A DNA stretch of 64,000 bases, taken from assembly GCA_943788515.1 (NCBI GenBank), contig CALSQM010000011.1, positions 23,005-87,004 of the forward strand. Reading direction: 5' to 3'. Source of the DNA: an uncultured SAR86 cluster bacterium. GTDB lineage: Bacteria > Pseudomonadota > Gammaproteobacteria > Magnimaribacterales > D2472. Shown in pieces: positions 28,391-38,920 of this stretch. Position numbers and translations under genes: made by a program. Within the stretch, counting starts at the first letter, position 1. Every line of letters starts with the position of its first letter. The notes below the pieces were generated by a model, which saw only the letters and a program-made list of their open reading frames with translations, was not told where the DNA came from and searched no databases.

Positions 28391-28443
28391 TTTTTCTCCA
28401 TCAAATGTACTGAAATAAAAATATGTAAAGTATTATAACTAAT

Positions 28444-29754
28444 ATGCGAATACATATCTTAGGAATCTGCGGAACCTTTATGGGTGGCCTTGCTCAGATA
28501 CTTAAAGAGTCAGGGCATGAAATATCTGGATCAGATATTCAATTTTATCCTCCCATGTCAGACTATCTTGATAGCTTTGATATTGAAATGATAAAGGGCT
28601 ATGACATAAAAAGCATGCCAGATGCCGACTTGTATGTGATTGGTAATGCGCTTTCTAGAGGCAATGAATCCGTTGAGTATATTTTGTCCAATTCTCTTCC
28701 GTATAAGTCAGGCCCTGAAATGCTTGGAGAGATTCTAAAAAATAAAAAAGTTTTGGCTGTATCTGGAACGCATGGCAAAACAACAACCTCATATATGTTG
28801 ACTCATATTATGTTAGATCAGGGTAGGGATATCGGTTTTCTAGTTGGTGGAATATCAAATAATATATCTGGCTCTGCATCCCTTGGGTCAGATACAACTT
28901 TTGTGATTGAGGCAGATGAATATGATTCTGCATTTTTTGATAAAAGGTCAAAATTTATCCACTATTCACCAAGCACTATAGTTATCAATAATATTGAATT
29001 TGATCATGCTGATATTTTTAATAATTTAGATGACATTAAAAGACAATTCCACCATCTAATTAAAATAATTCCATCAAATGGAAATGTTATTTATTTTGCT
29101 GATGATAAAAATATAAGAGATCTTATTGATATGGGAATTTGGTCAAATCAGATAGCAATTAATAATAATGCTCATTCAATTGAGGCAGTTTATTCTGATA
29201 AGACTCTAAAATATGAAGGAAGTATTTATTCATTAAGTGAGTTACCTTTAATAGGCGAACATAATTTTAAAAACTACATTGCGGCTATTTTGGCAGCAAA
29301 GTCAGATGGAGTTCAAATTCAAGATTCCATTAAATCATTAGCTAGCTTTGATGGCGTAAAAAGAAGATTGGAACATATAGGAAGTTTTGATGGTATAGAA
29401 ATTTATGATGATTTTGCTCATCATCCAACCGCAATAGAATTTTCTTCTAATGCCCTTGTAACAAAAAATCCATCAAAAAAAATACTTGGTCTCATTGAGT
29501 TAGGTTCCAATACTATGTCTGGAGGGTCTCATGGCTTATCCTTGGTAGAGTCTGCAAAATCTTTGACCCATGTTATCTGGCTAGATCATAATAATGTCTT
29601 ATCAGAGAATTCTAGTATTGAATCTACAAACAACACTGAAGATTTTATTTCTTTGGCGATGTCTGCTATCTTAGATTATGATGTTGTTATTTTGATGACC
29701 AACAAAGATAGTCAAAAAATACTAAAACCTATTAAAGATTATTTTGAAAAATAA
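28444..29754 (+). CDS. mpl: UDP-N-acetylmuramate:L-Ala-gamma-D-Glu-meso-DAP ligase
   Basis: MRIHILGICGTFMGGLAQILKESGHEISGSD, SGTHGKTTTSYMLTHI, EADEYDSAFFDKRSKFIHY, DDFAHHPTAIE. Confidence 0.95.
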   Translation: MRIHILGICGTFMGGLAQILKESGHEISGSDIQFYPPMSDYLDSFDIEMIKGYDIKSMPDADLYVIGNALSRGNESVEYILSNSLPYKSGPEMLGEILKNKKVLAVSGTHGKTTTSYMLTHIMLDQGRDIGFLVGGISNNISGSASLGSDTTFVIEADEYDSAFFDKRSKFIHYSPSTIVINNIEFDHADIFNNLDDIKRQFHHLIKIIPSNGNVIYFADDKNIRDLIDMGIWSNQIAINNNAHSIEAVYSDKTLKYEGSIYSLSELPLIGEHNFKNYIAAILAAKSDGVQIQDSIKSLASFDGVKRRLEHIGSFDGIEIYDDFAHHPTAIEFSSNALVTKNPSKKILGLIELGSNTMSGGSHGLSLVESAKSLTHVIWLDHNNVLSENSSIESTNNTEDFISLAMSAILDYDVVILMTNKDSQKILKPIKDYFEK

Positions 29755-30334
29755 TAATTTACCGGTTTTTCCTTTAGGAATAGTAGCGCTTCCAGGCAGC
29801 ATTCAATCTCTTCAAATTTTTGAACCTAGATATATTCAAATGGTTAAAACATGCTTATCCCAGAACCATGGATTTGTGATTGTTTTTAATGCAAGCAATG
29901 AATCACAAGACAATTTCAATTTCTCTAAGAAGGGGAGTTTTGTTGAAATCATAGACTTTAATAATTTACCAAATGGCCTTCTTGGAATAACTGTAAAATC
30001 TATAAATAAGGTGATAATCAGTAACATATGCCAATTAGAAGATGGTCTACATATTGCTGACATAAGGCCACAGGTTGATCCAGAAGTTGATAACCAAGCA
30101 GTTTTGGCAGAGTATCCTGAGATATCAAGCATTCTTTCTCAGCTCATAAAACACCCTAAGATTATCAATCTTTCTATTAAAGTTGATTTTAGTTCTGCTG
30201 ACTCTGTTGCATATCACTTAGCGGGTCTCATACCTCTAAGCTCTAGTGAAAAACAAAAACTTTTAGAAGCATACGATGCGGCACAGCGTATGAGAATCCT
30301 TTCAGATTATATAGAAAAGATTTCTGATAATTAA
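29744..30334 (+). CDS. LON peptidase substrate-binding domain protein
   Basis: LPVFPLGIVALPGSIQSLQIFEPRYIQMVKTCL. Confidence 0.88.
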   Translation: MKNNNLPVFPLGIVALPGSIQSLQIFEPRYIQMVKTCLSQNHGFVIVFNASNESQDNFNFSKKGSFVEIIDFNNLPNGLLGITVKSINKVIISNICQLEDGLHIADIRPQVDPEVDNQAVLAEYPEISSILSQLIKHPKIINLSIKVDFSSADSVAYHLAGLIPLSSSEKQKLLEAYDAAQRMRILSDYIEKISDN

Positions 30335-30339
30335 ATTAC

Positions 30340-30771
30340 TTATCTTCTTAATTTTATTGGCGGCTTATTTGACTTGGCTCTAAGCCAGTTGATAGATTTA
30401 AAAACCGCAGGTATCTTTATAAATTTTTTTTCAATATAGTATTTTCCTGGGTAATTACTAAGCATTAACCCAATAATAATTGTAAATAAACCTTGCCCAG
30501 GCAATACAAGCATCATAACTCCCCCAATAACAAGAGAATACCCTAAGATATTTTTTATGATTAGAACCAAATACCACAAGAAAGAATTATTGACCCTAAA
30601 CTTTGATGTGTTTTTTCTTATAAAATAATCACTTGGTATTAACCCAGCAAGCCATCTCATGCTTACAAGACTAAATAAAAAGATAAATAAAGATATTGAG
30701 CTCAGCCAAAGTATAAGGCCTTTATAAGGCTCAAAAAAAATTACGACGGTATTCAGAGCATTAAAATCCAT
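30340..30771 (-). CDS. PGPGW-like small transmembrane protein
   Basis: GGVMMLVLPGQGLFTIIIGLMLSNYPGK between TM helices. Confidence 0.6.
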   Translation of the reverse strand: MDFNALNTVVIFFEPYKGLILWLSSISLFIFLFSLVSMRWLAGLIPSDYFIRKNTSKFRVNNSFLWYLVLIIKNILGYSLVIGGVMMLVLPGQGLFTIIIGLMLSNYPGKYYIEKKFIKIPAVFKSINWLRAKSNKPPIKLRR

Positions 30772-30855
30772 AATTACCCACCTTTTTAATTAATAATGAT
30801 TTAGTATAGCAATGACTAAAAATAAATTTAAAAAATAGATAAATATACAATAATT

Positions 30856-31200
30856 TTGTTAAAAAGAGCCTTAAATCATATTTGTACTGAAACTCTCAGC
30901 AATAATAAAGCCGAAAATGTAATATCACTCGATATTAAGGGCATTTCTTCTTTTGCTGATAACATCATTATTGCCAGCGCAACATCAAACAGGCATGCAA
31001 AATCGCTATCTGAAAAACTTATTGAGGAAATAAAAGCTAATAAAATTAGCATTATTGGAGTAGAAGGAAAGATAGAATCAGGATGGATATTGGTAGACTG
31101 TGGCGAGGTTGTAGTAAATATTATGAAAAATGATATTAGAGAGTTTTATGACTTAGAAGGTCTTTGGGGCGAAAATACCCTAATTGATTCTTCGAAATAA
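30856..31200 (+). CDS. rsfS: ribosome silencing factor (TTG start)
   Basis: DIKGISSFADNIIIASATSNRHAKSLSEKL...GWILVDCGEVVVNIMKNDIREFYDLEGLW. Confidence 0.94.
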   Translation: MLKRALNHICTETLSNNKAENVISLDIKGISSFADNIIIASATSNRHAKSLSEKLIEEIKANKISIIGVEGKIESGWILVDCGEVVVNIMKNDIREFYDLEGLWGENTLIDSSK

Positions 31201-31665
31201 ATGCTCTTAAATATTATAAGTGTTGGTAACCAACCCTCACCTTGGGAGTCAACAGGAATAGAGTATTACACTAAGCAGATTCCAAAAGAAATCAGTCTTA
31301 ACTGTATAAATGTAAAGGGGCAGCAGCACCCTAAGAGATCTATAAAGGAAGTTTTAAAACTTGAATCCAAACTAATCTCTTCCAAAATAGATCCCAATGG
31401 ATATATTGTTTGCTGGGATTCAAAAGGAGAAATGTTAGATAATTTTGAATTCAGTAAATTTTTTGAAGAATCTTTGCTTCAGAACATGAAGCTTTATTTT
31501 ATAATTGGCGGTTCTTTTGGACTACCACTCGATATTCTTGGTAAATCTAATAAGATAATATCTATATCAAGCCTTACATTGCCTCACAGACTTTTTAAGA
31601 TAGTTCTTTTAGAACAAATCTTTAGGTCTTTTTCAATTCTTAAAAACCTTCCATACCACAAATGA
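31201..31665 (+). CDS. rlmH: 23S rRNA (pseudouridine1915-N3)-methyltransferase
   Basis: IIGGSFGLPLDILGKSNKIISISSLTLPHRLFKIVLLEQIFRSFSILKNLPYHK. Confidence 0.96.
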   Translation: MLLNIISVGNQPSPWESTGIEYYTKQIPKEISLNCINVKGQQHPKRSIKEVLKLESKLISSKIDPNGYIVCWDSKGEMLDNFEFSKFFEESLLQNMKLYFIIGGSFGLPLDILGKSNKIISISSLTLPHRLFKIVLLEQIFRSFSILKNLPYHK

Positions 31666-33500
31666 TTGATTTAAATAAAAGAGATATTGAAAAACAGAGT
31701 TTTTCTAGGAGATTGCTGCTTATATATTTCTTTTTTGGCTTGATATTTTTAATTTTGCTATTCAAAACTTATTCTTTGCAGATTTCTAGCTATTCTGAGT
31801 ATGAATTAGCTGCGCTTAAGAATAAAACAAAAGAAGTTTTAGTTCAGCCTACCAGAGGAGTTATATATGATAGAAATGGAAATATTCTTGTTAATAATGT
31901 ACCTACATATGACTTAATAATCCAACCATCAAAAATTAGAAATTTGGATGATTTCCTTAGCAATATTTCTAAAATAATAGAGCTATCAGCTGCAGAAATT
32001 GAAAATATTAATAAAAATTTTAAAAGGAAAGCAAATTACAATAGAGAGCTAACAATTAAAAAAGATCTCTCGAATGAAGAAATAGCTAAATTTGAAGTAA
32101 GAAGTTACCAATTTCAGAATGCATTTATAGATGTTAGATATAGTAGAGAAAACAAATATCCTTATTTATTTTCACATGCACTTGGTTATGTTGGCGGCCT
32201 AAGTAACGAAGAAATTCAATCAATTTTAGAAAACCAAAATTTAAAGCAATCCGAAACAACTTTTAAGTATTCAGGCGGGTTTATTGGTGGAAAAACAGGA
32301 TTAGAGAATATATATGACTCAAGCCTTAGAGGGTTTTTTGGAAAAAAATTATATGAAGTTGATGCGAGGGGAAGACTTTTAAAAGAATTAAGTTTTAAGA
32401 AACCCATTAATGGAAATAATCTTTTTACTAATCTAGATTTAAATGCACAAAGAAAAGCTTTTGAAAAAATGGCCAACAGAAGAGGAGCGGTTGTTGCCTT
32501 AGAGCTTAAATCTGGTTCTATAGTTACCTACCTAAGCACCCCAAGCTTTAATGCAAATGGCCTTTCTAATGGCATGTCATCATTAGAATTTAATAAACTA
32601 ATTAATGATGCTAACAAGCCATTTTTTGATAGAGCAGGGCAAGGAAGATACTCTCCAGCTTCTACAATTAAACCAGCTATAGCACTATTTGGTATTAAGG
32701 AAAAAATAGTAGATTGGAACTTCACACTTAAAGATCCAGGATATTTTGTGTTGCCAGAAGATCAAAGGATTTATAGAGGATGGAAAAAAGGAGGCCATGG
32801 AACAATCGGTATGAAGGATGCGATCATAGAAAGTTCTAATACATTTTTCTTTTCTCTTGCTTATAAATCTAACATTAGTGATTTAATTAACCACCTTTCT
32901 GAATTTGGTTTTGGTAGGAATGTTTGCAAAGATTGCTTTAATCCAGATTCTGGATTACTCCCAACACCTGAATGGAAAATGAATAACCTTAATTTTGGTT
33001 GGTTCAAGGGAGATACCGTTAATTTAGGAGTTGGGCAGGGGTATATGAGCGCTACCCCAGTTCAACTTGCATATTATTCTGCATTTCTTGCAAAAAAAGG
33101 GAATCTTCAAGACTTGTCTTTTATAAAGAATGACATTATTAACGACTCTGACTTTATAAATAATTTAAAGATAGATGAATCAGATTGGAATAAAATTCAC
33201 TCTAGCATGATAGGAGTTATTGAAGATCCTAAAGGAACTGCTAAAAGATTAAAACCTTTAAAATCATATTTTGTTGCTGCAAAATCTGGAACTGTTGAGC
33301 TTGTAAGCACAGAAACCAAGGAAGATTATAAATTAGTAAGACAAAATATTGGCAACAGAGACCATGCAATCATTATAGCTTTTGGCCCAATGCCAAACCC
33401 AGAATATGCGGTAAGTGTTATTATTGAAAACGGTGAAAGCGGGGGTTCTGTTGCAGGACCTGTTGCTATAGCTGTCTTAAATGAGCTTATAAACGAATGA
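31662..33500 (+). CDS. mrdA: penicillin-binding protein 2
   Basis: QPTRGVIYDRNGNILVNNVPTYDLIIQPS, YSPASTIKPAIALF, AKSGTVE. Confidence 0.96.
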   Translation: MIDLNKRDIEKQSFSRRLLLIYFFFGLIFLILLFKTYSLQISSYSEYELAALKNKTKEVLVQPTRGVIYDRNGNILVNNVPTYDLIIQPSKIRNLDDFLSNISKIIELSAAEIENINKNFKRKANYNRELTIKKDLSNEEIAKFEVRSYQFQNAFIDVRYSRENKYPYLFSHALGYVGGLSNEEIQSILENQNLKQSETTFKYSGGFIGGKTGLENIYDSSLRGFFGKKLYEVDARGRLLKELSFKKPINGNNLFTNLDLNAQRKAFEKMANRRGAVVALELKSGSIVTYLSTPSFNANGLSNGMSSLEFNKLINDANKPFFDRAGQGRYSPASTIKPAIALFGIKEKIVDWNFTLKDPGYFVLPEDQRIYRGWKKGGHGTIGMKDAIIESSNTFFFSLAYKSNISDLINHLSEFGFGRNVCKDCFNPDSGLLPTPEWKMNNLNFGWFKGDTVNLGVGQGYMSATPVQLAYYSAFLAKKGNLQDLSFIKNDIINDSDFINNLKIDESDWNKIHSSMIGVIEDPKGTAKRLKPLKSYFVAAKSGTVELVSTETKEDYKLVRQNIGNRDHAIIIAFGPMPNPEYAVSVIIENGESGGSVAGPVAIAVLNELINE

Positions 33501-34597
33501 AGAAAAAAATAGATTTTAAGAATTTCAGCATTTATTTTGATCAATATTTATTTATTGCGATAACTCTGTTATCTGTCATGGGCCTATTTTTCTTATACAG
33601 CGCCTCACAAGAAGATATCAGTACTGTTGCAAAGCAAGCTATATTCGTTGGTTTTGGTTTGCTGTTAATGTTTTTAGTTAGCCAGCCAGACCCTGATTTT
33701 TATAAAACATTCTCAGGCCTATTTTTAATTTTTTCACTCTTGCTAATTTTCTTAACTATGATTTTTGGCAAAGAAATCAATGGAGCCAAAAGGTGGCTTG
33801 ACTTAGGGTTTTTTACTTTACAATCTTCTGAGATTATCAAAATATCTTTGCCAATTTTCTTATCATCATATTTATACAATAAGCCTCTTCCAATAAGTTC
33901 TAAACATACTTTTATTTCATTGATATTAATAGGTTTTATATTTGCACTTGTAGCTAGACAGCCAGACTTAGGAACCAGTTTAGTAGTATTTATGTCAGGA
34001 GGTTATGTATTATTTTTAGCAGGTTTAAGCTGGAGGTTTATTGGCTCTGCAGCAGCCTTATTCTTATTATCTCTACCTTTTTTATGGAATAATTTTCTAG
34101 CACCATTCCAGCAAAAAAGAATTTTAACTTATTTAAACCCAGATACAGATCCTTATGGCACTGCATGGAATATAACTCAATCAAAAATAGCAATAGGATC
34201 AGGAGGAATTAATGGAAAAGGATATCAAGAGGGCTCTCAAGCGCATCTTGATTTTTTACCTGAGACAGAAACCGATTTTATTTTTGCTGTTATTGCTGAA
34301 GAATTTGGTTTTATTGGAGTTTGTATTTTACTATCAGTATTTTTCTTTATATTGCTCAGATGTTTATATTTAGCATTTAATGCAAGAGATAGGTTTTGTA
34401 GATTGGCTATTGGAGGCCTTAGTCTGGTTTTTGCATCTACATTATTTATCAATTTGGCAATGGTTGTTGGTGTTGTTCCTGTGGTTGGAATGCCTTTGCC
34501 ATTTATCAGCAAAGGCGGCTCATCTTTGCTATCCTTTTATATAGCTTTTGGGATTATAATTTCTATGGCGACACATAAAAAATTAATGCAAAGATGA
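33497..34597 (+). CDS. rodA: rod shape-determining protein RodA
   Basis: SEDS protein: GAKRWLDLGFFTLQSSEIIKI, LPETETDFIFAVIAEEFGFIG, PLPFISKGGSSLL. Confidence 0.96.
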   Translation: MKKKIDFKNFSIYFDQYLFIAITLLSVMGLFFLYSASQEDISTVAKQAIFVGFGLLLMFLVSQPDPDFYKTFSGLFLIFSLLLIFLTMIFGKEINGAKRWLDLGFFTLQSSEIIKISLPIFLSSYLYNKPLPISSKHTFISLILIGFIFALVARQPDLGTSLVVFMSGGYVLFLAGLSWRFIGSAAALFLLSLPFLWNNFLAPFQQKRILTYLNPDTDPYGTAWNITQSKIAIGSGGINGKGYQEGSQAHLDFLPETETDFIFAVIAEEFGFIGVCILLSVFFFILLRCLYLAFNARDRFCRLAIGGLSLVFASTLFINLAMVVGVVPVVGMPLPFISKGGSSLLSFYIAFGIIISMATHKKLMQR

Positions 34598-35481
34598 AAA
34601 AAATTATACTTATAACTTTAATATTTACTATTTCAATTACTGCAGACTATTCTAATCACAAAGATAGCCAAATGGTAATTGATGAACTGGTCACAAAACA
34701 CGGCTTTAAGGAATCTTATGTTACTGCAATCTTAAAAAATGCAAAAAAGCGTGATGAGATGCTCCAATCAGTTGCTAACCCTGCTGAAAAAACAAAAACA
34801 TGGGATGAATATAGAGCGATTTTTATAAAAACAAAAAGAGTTTCAGAAGGCAAAAAATTTATAAAAAAAAATATTAATGCTTTAGAGAGAGCTGAGAAAG
34901 AATTTGGAGTTCCTAAAGAAATAATTACTGCTATTTTAGGTGTAGAAACTAATTATGGTAGCAATAAAGGTGGATACAGAGTTTTAGATAGTCTTACCAC
35001 TCTAGGTTTTGATGACCCGCGTAGATCTAATTTTTTTAGAAGAGAGCTTATAGAATTTTTCCTTTTAACAAGAGAAAATAATTTAGATATCAAAACAACC
35101 AAAGGCTCATATGCCGGAGCTATGGGATATGCACAATTTATATCGTCTAGCTACCGAGCCTATGCTGTAGACTTTGATGGAGATGGCTATGTTGATTTAT
35201 TTAATTCTGTTGATGATGCAATTGGAAGTATTGCAAATTATCTTTATGTTCATGGGTGGAAGAGGGATGGAAAGGTCGTAACAAAAACTTACCCAAACAA
35301 TGTTAGAAAATTTTATAAACCTCATGAGTCTTTAACAAGGTTCATACCCTTAACCTTTAATGAAGATGGAAAAGATCTTTTTTTTATTGGTGATGATAAC
35401 TTTAGGGCTATTGCTAAGTATAATATTAGTGATGTCTATGCAATGGCAGTTTATTATTTATCAGAAGAGTTAAAAAAATGA
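34594..35481 (+). CDS. mltB: lytic murein transglycosylase B
   Basis: AILGVETNYGSNKGGYRVLDSLTTLGFDDPRRSNFFRRELIEF, GSYAGAMGYAQFISSSYRAYAVDFDGDG. Confidence 0.95.
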   Translation: MKKIILITLIFTISITADYSNHKDSQMVIDELVTKHGFKESYVTAILKNAKKRDEMLQSVANPAEKTKTWDEYRAIFIKTKRVSEGKKFIKKNINALERAEKEFGVPKEIITAILGVETNYGSNKGGYRVLDSLTTLGFDDPRRSNFFRRELIEFFLLTRENNLDIKTTKGSYAGAMGYAQFISSSYRAYAVDFDGDGYVDLFNSVDDAIGSIANYLYVHGWKRDGKVVTKTYPNNVRKFYKPHESLTRFIPLTFNEDGKDLFFIGDDNFRAIAKYNISDVYAMAVYYLSEELKK

Positions 35482-36635
35482 AAAAATTATTATTCACATT
35501 ACTATCAACCTCAATATTTATTCAAGCACAGAGTTTTGTTCCAGATTCTCCTGAGTTAGATCTTAAGAGCTATATCCTAATTGAGCCAAACACTAACACT
35601 GTTATTGCAGAATTTAATTCAGACTTGGAAATAGAACCAGCTAGCATGACTAAAATTATGACTAGCTATGTTGTGGCTGATCAGATTGCCAATGGTTTAA
35701 TATCTCCTGATGACGAAGTATTAATTAGTGAAAAAGCATGGAGAATGAAGGGGTCTAAGACCTTTATAGAAGCTGGAAAAAAAGTTACAGTATCTGATCT
35801 TTTAAAAGGTATCATGATTCAGTCAGGCAATGACGCCTCTGTTGCAATTGCAGAATATTCAGGCGGCACTGAAAGAGGTTTTGTTGACTTAATGAACTCT
35901 TATGCTGCTTCTTTGGAAATGAATAATACAATCTTTCAGAATTCAACAGGGCTTCCAAATGAAAATCATTTTTCATCAGCAAAAGATTTAGCCAATCTGA
36001 CAGCTAACTACATTAATAAATTTCCAGAAGAGTATGCTTTATATAAGCAGAAGCAATATACTTTTAACAATATTAAGCAATTAAACAGAAATAAGCTTTT
36101 ATGGAGAGACGATTCAGCAGATGGTGTTAAAACCGGTCATACAGAAGCTGCTGGATACTGTTTAGTTGGCTCAGCAAAAAGGGGCGGTATGAGGCTTATT
36201 ACAGTTGTTGCAGGAAGTAAGTCCGATAATGATCGTTTTTTATCTTCCCAAAGATTGCTTGAGTATGGATTTAGATTTTTTACAACACAGAAGATGTTAA
36301 GTGCAAAAAAAGAATATCATCATATTACAGTTTGGGGTGGGCAAGAAAAGGTGCTTGGCGTTGGCGTTTTAGAAGATGTATCTATCACTCTTCCTAGAAC
36401 AAGCTTCAAAAATGTTGAAACTGTTTATAAGGTTAATAACAATATCCAGGCTCCTATTGTAGTTGGTCAAAAAGTTGGGACTCTAGAAATAATTAGTAAT
36501 GATGAAGTTGTTCTTGTTACAGATTTAGTTGCTTTAAGAGATATTGAAGCTAAAGGTTTTTTTGGAAGAATGTGGTCGAAGTTCGTTCTTTGGGTATTTA
36601 GCTTATTTGGCCTAACAGATGAAAACACCACTTAA
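35478..36635 (+). CDS. dacA: D-alanyl-D-alanine carboxypeptidase (PBP5/6 family)
   Basis: EPASMTKIMTSYVVADQI (SxxK), SGNDASVAIAE (SxN), DGVKTGHTEAAGYC (KTG). Confidence 0.96.
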   Translation: MKKLLFTLLSTSIFIQAQSFVPDSPELDLKSYILIEPNTNTVIAEFNSDLEIEPASMTKIMTSYVVADQIANGLISPDDEVLISEKAWRMKGSKTFIEAGKKVTVSDLLKGIMIQSGNDASVAIAEYSGGTERGFVDLMNSYAASLEMNNTIFQNSTGLPNENHFSSAKDLANLTANYINKFPEEYALYKQKQYTFNNIKQLNRNKLLWRDDSADGVKTGHTEAAGYCLVGSAKRGGMRLITVVAGSKSDNDRFLSSQRLLEYGFRFFTTQKMLSAKKEYHHITVWGGQEKVLGVGVLEDVSITLPRTSFKNVETVYKVNNNIQAPIVVGQKVGTLEIISNDEVVLVTDLVALRDIEAKGFFGRMWSKFVLWVFSLFGLTDENTT

Positions 36636-37449
36636 AGGCGTTTTTAATGGGGTTTTTGATACTGTAGATAATATAAAAATATCACCCTTTTCTCGAGCAT
36701 ATACTTTTTCTGATAGTGTATATGAAGTAGTACCTTTCTTTAATTCAACTGCAATTGCTTTCGATGAGCATATAAAAAGATTAGAATTTTCTGCTAGTCA
36801 ATTAGCGATGGCCGTAGATTTAAAAGAAGTTATATTTGAAATTAATTCTTTAATAACATCCTCTGAATTTAGTAATGGCTATGTCTATTATCAAGTTACT
36901 CGAGGCGTTGATCCAGTAAGATCTCATATCCATGAACCAAGTCTAAAAATAGAAACCTTTGGTTATGCAAAGGCGCACTTATTCCAATGGAAGCCATTAA
37001 GAGTATCAGTGTGTGATGATATTAGGTGGGGTAGATGTGATATTAAATCAACATCATTGCTTGGTAATATTATGAACATGAATGCAGCAAAAATAGATAA
37101 TTGTGATGAAGTTATTATGCACAAAGATAATTTGTTGACCGAGGGTGGCGCATCTAATCTTTTTTTTGTAAAAAATGACTCAATCTGCACCCCGGCTCTA
37201 AATGGAAATATACTTCCCGGCATAACGAGAGCATTACTAATTAATGAATTAAAAAATTATAATATAGAGGTCATCGAAGATAACTTCAGGCTAGAAGATT
37301 TATCTAATGCTTCTTGTGCATGGCTCACAAGCGCTACGAAAGGGCTGGCTCCCATTTCTGAAATTAGTAACCTAGAATCTCACTTAGATTTATACCATCC
37401 TCTTTTTAAAAAGAGTGAAGAAATTTTTAATAAGAAGTTCCTTAGCTAG
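36619..37449 (+). CDS. class IV PLP aminotransferase (D-amino-acid aminotransferase-like)
   Basis: YYQVTRGVDPVRSH, DIKSTSLLGNIMNMNAAK, LTEGGASNLFFVKND. Confidence 0.88.
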   Translation: MKTPLKGVFNGVFDTVDNIKISPFSRAYTFSDSVYEVVPFFNSTAIAFDEHIKRLEFSASQLAMAVDLKEVIFEINSLITSSEFSNGYVYYQVTRGVDPVRSHIHEPSLKIETFGYAKAHLFQWKPLRVSVCDDIRWGRCDIKSTSLLGNIMNMNAAKIDNCDEVIMHKDNLLTEGGASNLFFVKNDSICTPALNGNILPGITRALLINELKNYNIEVIEDNFRLEDLSNASCAWLTSATKGLAPISEISNLESHLDLYHPLFKKSEEIFNKKFLS

Positions 37450-38428
37450 AAGTCAGTTTAATAACTATATTATCAAGCTCGTACCAAAAATCTTTATCAC
37501 TAAGACCTTTATTTGCAAGATCGAGCTCAAATACATTTTTTTGGAGCTGTATTAAGTTTCGTAGTTTGTGATTTTTAATAAAATGCATATATTCAGAAGT
37601 TTTATTTTTCCAAACTCCAGATTTAATTAGACTATCTACAGGATTTTTACTTTGTCTAGCATTGGCTGCACTGTTAATAATTTTACCAACTATCCAAACT
37701 AGAAGAGGTGCATAATGATCTTCCACTGATTTTATTGAATGGATAATTTTTAAAGCTTGCTTGGTATTATTTGAAATAATTTTATCCTCAAGCTCAAATG
37801 GCATAAATTCTGCAGACTCCGCAGAAGATTTTCTTTCCTGGCCATCACCATCCTTGTAAGTCAGTCTTAGAAGCTTTACTTCATTCTGTTGGGCAACTAA
37901 GTTTCCGGAGTTCATTTCAGATATATTTTGCACCAAAGAGGGCCTGTCTTTTTCAGAAATAAAAGATAGTTGATGCTTAAGCCAAATCTTTTCTTCAAAA
38001 GATTTAAGTTTCCCGCAATCAATGATTAGGGCTATCTCATCCATCTGTTTTACCCATTTAGTTGTGAGATTAAGCTTTTCATTACTTGAATTAATAATTA
38101 TTGCAATATTATCCATATGGTTAATATTTTCAATTTGGGATATTTTAATTATTTGATCAGGGATTTTTCCTTGATCATGATTAATCTCAACTATTATTTT
38201 TGAGCCAAATAAAGATCCAGAAGCATTTTCAATAATAGTCTGATCTATTTTATCAAACCCATCTTTATTAATAATTATTTTTTCTTTGAACCCCTTATTT
38301 GATAAATGCTTGAGCAAAAGATCTTTAGAGTTATTTTTTAGGACAACCTCAGATCCAAAAATAAAGAAGATATTTTGTGACTGATCTAAATATTTTTGAG
38401 TTGTCATTGCCTCACATTTCAAAAGCAT
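37442..38428 (-). CDS. holA: DNA polymerase III subunit delta
   Basis: FFIFGSEVVLKNNSKDLL, SGSLFGSKIIVEI; adjacent to lptE and leuS as in conserved gammaproteobacterial synteny. Confidence 0.87.
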   Translation of the reverse strand: MLLKCEAMTTQKYLDQSQNIFFIFGSEVVLKNNSKDLLLKHLSNKGFKEKIIINKDGFDKIDQTIIENASGSLFGSKIIVEINHDQGKIPDQIIKISQIENINHMDNIAIIINSSNEKLNLTTKWVKQMDEIALIIDCGKLKSFEEKIWLKHQLSFISEKDRPSLVQNISEMNSGNLVAQQNEVKLLRLTYKDGDGQERKSSAESAEFMPFELEDKIISNNTKQALKIIHSIKSVEDHYAPLLVWIVGKIINSAANARQSKNPVDSLIKSGVWKNKTSEYMHFIKNHKLRNLIQLQKNVFELDLANKGLSDKDFWYELDNIVIKLTSS

Positions 38429-38876
38429 TCACCTCAAAAATTATTTGATCAATTAACTCCTTCTGCATTTCAGACTCAAGAGATTTAATCATTTGATCTT
38501 GTGCAAATGGATTAAGTTCATTCGATTTATATCTTTTGTAACTAATAAGCTTTTTACTTATTTGTTTATTTCCAATCATTTTTATATGTATTTCTAAATT
38601 AATTTCTCCTTCAAGGGCTCTAAGAGAAGAGCCTCCATAGATATCATATTTATTTAAAATATAGTCTTGTATTAGAATCTGATTTTGACGATTCTCAGCT
38701 TTTTTTTCTGTATCGAAAAGGATTGCTAGCTTTTGCTCAAAAGAATTAGGGACGCTACTATCAAACTGAAAATTAAATAGAATTTTTTTATCTAGATCTA
38801 TATTTAGTTGATTAAATTGGCAGCCAGTTAAAGATACCAACATACAAGTGTATAAAAAGAAAGGTCTTAGTTTCAT
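38412..38876 (-). CDS. lptE: LPS-assembly lipoprotein LptE
   Basis: Lipobox LVSLTGCQF, short protein between leuS and holA. Confidence 0.8.
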   Translation of the reverse strand: MKLRPFFLYTCMLVSLTGCQFNQLNIDLDKKILFNFQFDSSVPNSFEQKLAILFDTEKKAENRQNQILIQDYILNKYDIYGGSSLRALEGEINLEIHIKMIGNKQISKKLISYKRYKSNELNPFAQDQMIKSLESEMQKELIDQIIFEVNAFEM

Positions 38877-38920
38877 AACCTCATAGTATCTATCAGAAGA
38901 ACATATATCAAAGATTAATT